Positions 60,254-64,000 of a stretch of 64,000 bases of DNA are shown here, piece by piece. This DNA comes from Stigmatella aurantiaca DW4/3-1. Its GTDB lineage: Bacteria > Myxococcota > Myxococcia > Myxococcales > Myxococcaceae. Location: contig NC_014623.1 in assembly GCF_000165485.1 (NCBI RefSeq), positions 2,375,501-2,439,500 on the forward strand, read 5' to 3'. The translations under genes were made by a program, and so were the position numbers. Within the stretch, counting starts at the first letter, position 1. Each line of letters starts with the position of its first letter. The notes beneath the pieces were generated by a model that saw only the letters and a list, made by a program, of their open reading frames with translations, was not told the DNA's origin and made no database searches.

Positions 60254-61600
60254 TCATTTTCCCAGAGTGACGAGGCGGTTTAACTCCGTGCCGGGTGTCG
60301 AGATCAGCTTGGCGAGTTCATCCAGCGCGGGCACCAACCGAGCCCGGCATTCCGCGATGGTGCTGCACTCTCCCAGCGCCGTCCGCAAGCGCCTGTAGAC
60401 GATCTCATGGTACCGCTGCGGGTGAGGCCCCTTGTGCCCCGGGATAGGCACGATGTTCTCGCGGTCCTTCAGCCGCATCCCCGCCCTGGCGTAAAGGTCC
60501 TCAAGACGGGGTGTCCATGGGCCACCACGCAAGGTGGACTTCTTGTTCGCGATGGTCCCGATGTGGTGATCCTCCGTGCGGGCGCCGCGCCCACCGCGCG
60601 CCGCCATCGCCACCGCGCCCGGTGCCAGCGCCACGCTAAAGCCCTCGGCCGTCACCGCCACGGACTCCACCGCGCCCACCTCTGACAACAAGATCCCTTC
60701 GCGGCCCGCAGCCTGCATCGACACCTGAGCGGATCCGGGGAGCGTCGCCACTTGCTCCGCGAACCCCTTCGCCGTGTGCGTCAGAAGCGCCATGACGATC
60801 ATGGCGAACGCTTGCGCCGCCTCACGCGAGAACAGCTTGCCGAACTTCTCGCCCGCGTCGCGGACCTCCTCGAAGGTGGCTGCGGTCTTCACCTCTTCCA
60901 TCAACTGGAACCAACCCGTCACGAGGTTGTAGAGCGTGCTGGCGCCTACCCAGAGCACGAGCGCCGTAGTCGCCCACGCGGCTACAAACTTGGTGATCGG
61001 CTCGGGCAGCGCGAGCAGGACAAGGAGCGTGACCACAGTTCCAATCGCGGCTTGGACCACGGCCCGCATGCTCACCATCTCGCCCAGAGCCTTCTTGAAC
61101 TCCTCCAGCACCGGACTTTTGCTCAGGGCCATGGCGAGCATGTACCGGCCTTGCATGTCCAGGTACTTGCCGCCCACGAGCGCGCCCAAGCAATCGCCCT
61201 CGAAACCATAGGCGCTCCGACACCACGCCTTGTAACGGATAACGAGGTTCTGCTCTTCGTCCGTCAATGCTCCTTCCAGGGGCATCCCGGACGACTCCAG
61301 AGGGACGATCTTTCGCTCTCTGAGGAGGTAATCCCCATAGAGCGCGTCGAGTTGAAACAGGCGCTCCACTGTCTGCCGGGGTGAGCCTGACAGGCGCACC
61401 TCGCGCGCCATTTTCCGGATCGCCTCTGTCACTTGCTCCGGCGCCACCTGCACCGGCTCCACCGTGGCAGCACGGGGGATGTAGATCAGGGTTTCTCCCT
61501 CTGATCCCGTGTCCACCCGGATCGCTGGCTGAGCAGCGCTGCACCCAACAAGAACAGCCAACAACAGCGCTTCGGCCTTCCAGAGAATCCGCCAGAGCAT
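60254..61600 (-). CDS. Lipoprotein polymorphic toxin with AHH nuclease domain (SitA-like)
   Basis: A 448-residue lipoprotein (lipobox LAVLVGCSAA). The N-terminal region (about 25-150) resembles the myxobacterial TIGR02269 lipoprotein family. Two hydrophobic segments lie near 185-230 (AIGTVVTLLVLLALPEPI and AAWATTALVLWVGASTLYNL) and could aid membrane passage. The C-terminal 100 residues carry EDHHIGTIANKKSTLRGGPW, the paired-His motif of AHH-type HNH-superfamily nucleases. SitA lipoproteins of Myxococcus pass between kin by outer-membrane exchange and kill cells lacking the immunity gene. The Imm11-type gene directly downstream fits this. Confidence 0.82.
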   Translation of the reverse strand: MLWRILWKAEALLLAVLVGCSAAQPAIRVDTGSEGETLIYIPRAATVEPVQVAPEQVTEAIRKMAREVRLSGSPRQTVERLFQLDALYGDYLLRERKIVPLESSGMPLEGALTDEEQNLVIRYKAWCRSAYGFEGDCLGALVGGKYLDMQGRYMLAMALSKSPVLEEFKKALGEMVSMRAVVQAAIGTVVTLLVLLALPEPITKFVAAWATTALVLWVGASTLYNLVTGWFQLMEEVKTAATFEEVRDAGEKFGKLFSREAAQAFAMIVMALLTHTAKGFAEQVATLPGSAQVSMQAAGREGILLSEVGAVESVAVTAEGFSVALAPGAVAMAARGGRGARTEDHHIGTIANKKSTLRGGPWTPRLEDLYARAGMRLKDRENIVPIPGHKGPHPQRYHEIVYRRLRTALGECSTIAECRARLVPALDELAKLISTPGTELNRLVTLGK

Positions 61601-61733
61601 GGGGCCCCCCTTTTCAGTGAGAAGGGGAACAGGTTAAGGGGCCGACACACGGGGGAGGAGGATATGCCGGGTGGTGTCCGCATGAGTGACCCGCAGCCCT
61701 TGCGGGCAGGCGGATCCCTCCGTTTCCGGCCCG

Positions 61734-62255
61734 ACTCACCGCGAGGCCCGCGTCGACGTGCCCGCCTGGACGCTCACCACGAGCCCCAGCGCACCACGAG
61801 GCGCGTGTCCGCCGTGTCCGACGGTGCCCAGCCTGGACGCGCACCGCGAGCCCCAGCGCTCACCGCGAGGCCCGCGTCGACGGTGCCCACCTGGACGCGC
61901 ACCGCGAGGCCCCAGCGCACACCACGAGGCGCGTGTCCGGCGGTGCCCGCCTGGACGCGCACCGCGAGGCCCCAGCGCTCAGCACGGGGCGCGTGTCCGA
62001 CGTGCCCGACGTGCCCGACGGTGCCCGGCCTGGACGCTCACCGCGAGCCCCAGCGCTCACCACGAGGCCCGCGTCCGACGGTGCCCGCCGGGGCGCTCAC
62101 CGCGAGCCCCAGCACCACGAGGCCCGCGTCCGACGTGCCCGGCCTGGAAGCGCACCGCGAGGCCCCAGCGCTCACCACGAGGCGCGCGTCGACGTGCCCG
62201 CCTGGACGCGCACCACGAGGCCCCAGCGCTCACCACGAGCGGCGCGTCGACACGG
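61734..62255 (-). repeat. Minisatellite array D, alternating 39/20-base units
   Basis: The clearest array. Long units (CTCACCGCGAGGCCCGCGTC + GACGGTGCCCACCTGGACG) alternate strictly with short units (CGCACCGCGAGGCCCCAGCG), about eight composites of 58-60 bases. Both units begin with the same 12-base box CKCACCRCGAGG. Variation is mostly A/G in the box and GTGCC-type insertions in the long unit. Long open frames through it are translations of the repeat. Confidence 0.9.
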
Positions 62256-62271
62256 CCCTCGCTGCGCGGCG

Positions 62272-62440
62272 TCGGCGCGAATCCCTGCCCTTTGGCGCGC
62301 GGCGTCCGTGCCCTTTCGGTTGCCCTTTGGCGCGCGGCGTCCGTGCCCTTTCGGCTGCCCTTTGGCGCGCGGCATCGACCGGCGCGAAGTCCCCGCCCTC
62401 GGGTGCGCGGCGTTGGCGCGAAGTCACCCGCCCGCTCGCT
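62272..62440 (+). repeat. Tandem repeat with CCTTTGGCGCGCGGCGTCCG core
   Basis: Three successive copies of CCCTTTGGCGCGCGGC(G/A)TC, at a pitch of about 34 bases separated by GTGCCCTTTCGG, directly follow array D. Related inverted sequence follows array A (51080-51140). The module seems linked to the minisatellite ends. Confidence 0.7.
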
Positions 62441-62518
62441 GATCTGAAAGGCTGCCCGCCTCGTATACCTGGGCCAGCGCCAACGGCTGCCGCGCTCGCC
62501 CGCCCGCCCCACGGCGTT

Positions 62519-62662
62519 TTTCCGGCGTTGCTCCCGGCGTTTTTCCGGCGTTGCTCCCGGCGTTGCTCCCGGCGTTGCTCCCGGCGTTTTACCGGGGCCA
62601 CGTCCGGCGTTTACCGGCGCCACCACCGGCGCCACCACCGGCGCCACCCCGGCGCCACTACT
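62519..62662 (+). repeat. Short-period repeats: GGCGTTGCTCCC and CACCACCGGCGC tracts
   Basis: Five or so copies of a 12-base GGCGTT(G/T)(C/T)TCC unit change into 12-base CACCACCGGCGC copies. Between array D and the transposase I see no gene in 62256-62992. A small further repeat-family copy (CCTCGTGGCGAGTG) lies at about 62690-62753. Confidence 0.75.
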
Positions 62663-62992
62663 GCGTCCCATCGTGGCGGCGTTTGCACCGCACGCGGGCC
62701 ACGTCGACGCGCGCCTCGTGGGCGCGCTTGGGGGCCTCGTGGCGAGTGCCTAGGCTGTAAGGGGCACCCCTTTCAAGGTGATGGAGGGGGTAGTCCCCGG
62801 ACGAGCGAGTCGAAGAGCCGTCCGGGCACGGGGAGGGGGTAGAGAGCGAGGCCCATGCGAAGAGCCAGTGCGTTTTGCAGGCTTTGACCCTTCGAAAGAC
62901 GCCTCGTTGCTCAGGGTGCGCTTGGCAACGCCTGACTGCAGGCAATCTGCTCGCCCCCAGGTGCAGCAGAAACGGGTCCACCTGCGCTGTGG

Positions 62993-64000
62993 CTACCCGG
63001 TGCTCTCGTCTCCTCGCAGCACTCGGGCCGTCGACACCTGTCTCCGGGCTTGCTCGGCAGGCACGTAACCTTTCTTCACCTTCTTCTTTGGCCCTCGCGG
63101 GTGCTTGCGCAGCTTGGCAGGGTTGATCTGCCGGGCCATCTGCCGCAGCGTCTGACTCAATGCCTCGTCTGACTGGGACTCGAAGGTGCTCCAGGTCTTC
63201 TCAGGCAGGGCAATCATCATTCCGCTGTAGGTGGCCTTCACCTCGCCCGCCACGTAATAGGAGGACACCTCCGTCGCTTGCAGGTGGTGCTCCTCCTCGA
63301 CTGCCGCCAGCAAGACGGCCAGCACGTTGTAGGCCATCACCGACACGCCAAAGGCCAGCAACGCCGCCCGCGGATGGCCCAACGCGTGCACCTCACTGTG
63401 CAGCACGGATTCCAGTCGGCCGAACATTCCCTCAATGCTCCACCGCCGCCGGTACAATTCTGCCACTTCCAAGGCCCCCATTCGCTCGGCGGGCACATTC
63501 GTCAACAGGCGGATGCACGTGTCGCCATTCTCGGTCGGCTCGTCCAGGTGCACCTCAACACGCCGCAACGCCAAACGCTTGCCTCCCTCGGCTTCTATTT
63601 CGACGGCCTGCTCAAACACCACCCCCGTCTTGCTTCGCCCCACTTCCTTCAGGGTCCCCACCTCCTTCGGGTGGGGCGTCTGCGCATGCTCGCGAACGAG
63701 GAACGCGGCCCCCGTCTCCTCGATTCCGAACAGAATGTTCTTCGTACTGAAGTTCCTGTCCGCCAGCCACAATTCCCCAGGCTGCACTCGCTCCAGAATA
63801 GGTCCCATCAACGCTCGCTCCTGCGCGTGCGCATCCTCCGCAGGCAAGATATCCACCACCAAGTCCCACTCGGGCGCATACACCACCAGCGATTGGCCCG
63901 GCATCGCCGCTCCTCGAAATCCTCTCAATGGCTTGAGTCGCTTCTCGCTGGCCGCCAGTTTGTTTCCATCCAGCACTCGTACCCGGTAGCCCGCTGCCCA
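62993..64000 (-). CDS. IS4-family transposase (partial, N-terminus beyond window)
   Basis: About 336 C-terminal residues are visible; the frame remains open to the right edge. The DDE signature is present: Asp in RVRVLDGNKLAASEKRLKPL, Asp in GELWLADRNFSTKN, and Glu in the Y-R-E box RRRWSIEGMFGRLESVLHSE. Transposition by cut-and-paste is expected. The basic end (RKHPRGPKKKVKKGYVP) is normal for the family. The left inverted repeat should lie between about 62860 and 62990 but could not be fixed. Confidence 0.92.
   Translation of the reverse strand, partial: WAAGYRVRVLDGNKLAASEKRLKPLRGFRGAAMPGQSLVVYAPEWDLVVDILPAEDAHAQERALMGPILERVQPGELWLADRNFSTKNILFGIEETGAAFLVREHAQTPHPKEVGTLKEVGRSKTGVVFEQAVEIEAEGGKRLALRRVEVHLDEPTENGDTCIRLLTNVPAERMGALEVAELYRRRWSIEGMFGRLESVLHSEVHALGHPRAALLAFGVSVMAYNVLAVLLAAVEEEHHLQATEVSSYYVAGEVKATYSGMMIALPEKTWSTFESQSDEALSQTLRQMARQINPAKLRKHPRGPKKKVKKGYVPAEQARRQVSTARVLRGDESTG

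Larger units (their letters stand above)
50535..64000. mobile_element. Left part of a putative genomic island integrated at ssrA (right end outside window)
   Basis: The region begins at an ssrA 3'-end fragment and contains genes not typical of core chromosomes: a low-GC helicase pair, a kinase cluster, a toxin/immunity pair and a transposase, separated by minisatellite arrays found nowhere else in the window. No integrase is visible; it and the reconstituted ssrA would be expected to the right. The boundary is an inference from these features. Confidence 0.5.

Noticed and set aside
59010-62255. CRISPR array
   Set aside because: Spacing is irregular, the so-called spacers are themselves repeats, units are degenerate, and no cas gene is near.
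61664-62842. Open frame of about 390 codons through array D
   Set aside because: It is a translation of the minisatellite (repeated DAHREPQRSPRG-like peptides) with no independent start signal.

Overview
The window is GC-rich DNA typical of a predatory myxobacterium, probably Cystobacterineae (Stigmatella, Archangium or Cystobacter relatives). The evidence is family content: several myxobacterial Ser/Thr kinases, a CsgA-like SDR, a MYXO-CTERM-like sorting signal, AgmX/PglI-type secretion tails, a DUF2381 protein, and a lipoprotein toxin of the SitA kind. The genus is an inference.

Left third (1-23 kb), mostly chromosomal core. An L-arabinose operon (araB, araA and a YtfQ-like sugar-binding protein cut by the left edge) diverges from a LacI-family repressor. 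The araB promoter contains a perfect TGTGAGCGCTCACA operator. Next come two small proteins (one GIY-YIG), an Old Yellow Enzyme, a membrane Ser/Thr kinase, and a 1375-residue surface protein with seven near-identical 95-residue Ig-like repeats. That protein carries an internal MYXO-CTERM signal followed by an outer-membrane barrel. Housekeeping genes follow (hemY, pdxH, glgA, aat), with a CsgA-like SDR, a second kinase, two LEA-type lipoproteins, a CNNM/CBS/CorC protein, a secretin-N-domain protein and a small metallopeptidase.

Middle (23-50.5 kb). A short decayed stretch (frameshifted PHP-type gene, broken membrane-protein gene) leads to a GntR regulator, a GH46-related chitosan-active lipoprotein lacking its central region, and a GT87 glycosyltransferase. 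A partner-switching operon follows, transcribed right to left: two anti-sigma-type ATPases, an RsbX-like phosphatase, RsbS and RsbR. Two STAS/SEC14-like genes and a truncated third copy lie downstream. An eight-gene operon (45934 to 34694, minus strand) encodes an FHA/TonB-like inner-membrane protein, an outer-membrane barrel, three TPR or repeat proteins, two lipoproteins and a secreted protein. It looks like a paralogue of the Glt (gliding) and Nfs (spore coat) machines. A beta-propeller/di-haem protein, a secreted alpha/beta hydrolase and a ricin-type lectin complete this part.

Right part (50.5-64 kb), a putative genomic island. It begins at a 26-base fragment identical in form to the 3' end of a tmRNA gene, the usual scar of ssrA-targeted integration. 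It carries a two-gene helicase/unknown pair of visibly lower GC (possible defence system), a pseudokinase, a kinase and a DUF2381 protein, a lipoprotein AHH-nuclease toxin with an Imm11-type immunity protein, and an IS4-type transposase cut by the right edge. All the large gaps in the island hold arrays of one GC-rich minisatellite built from alternating 39- and 20-base units.
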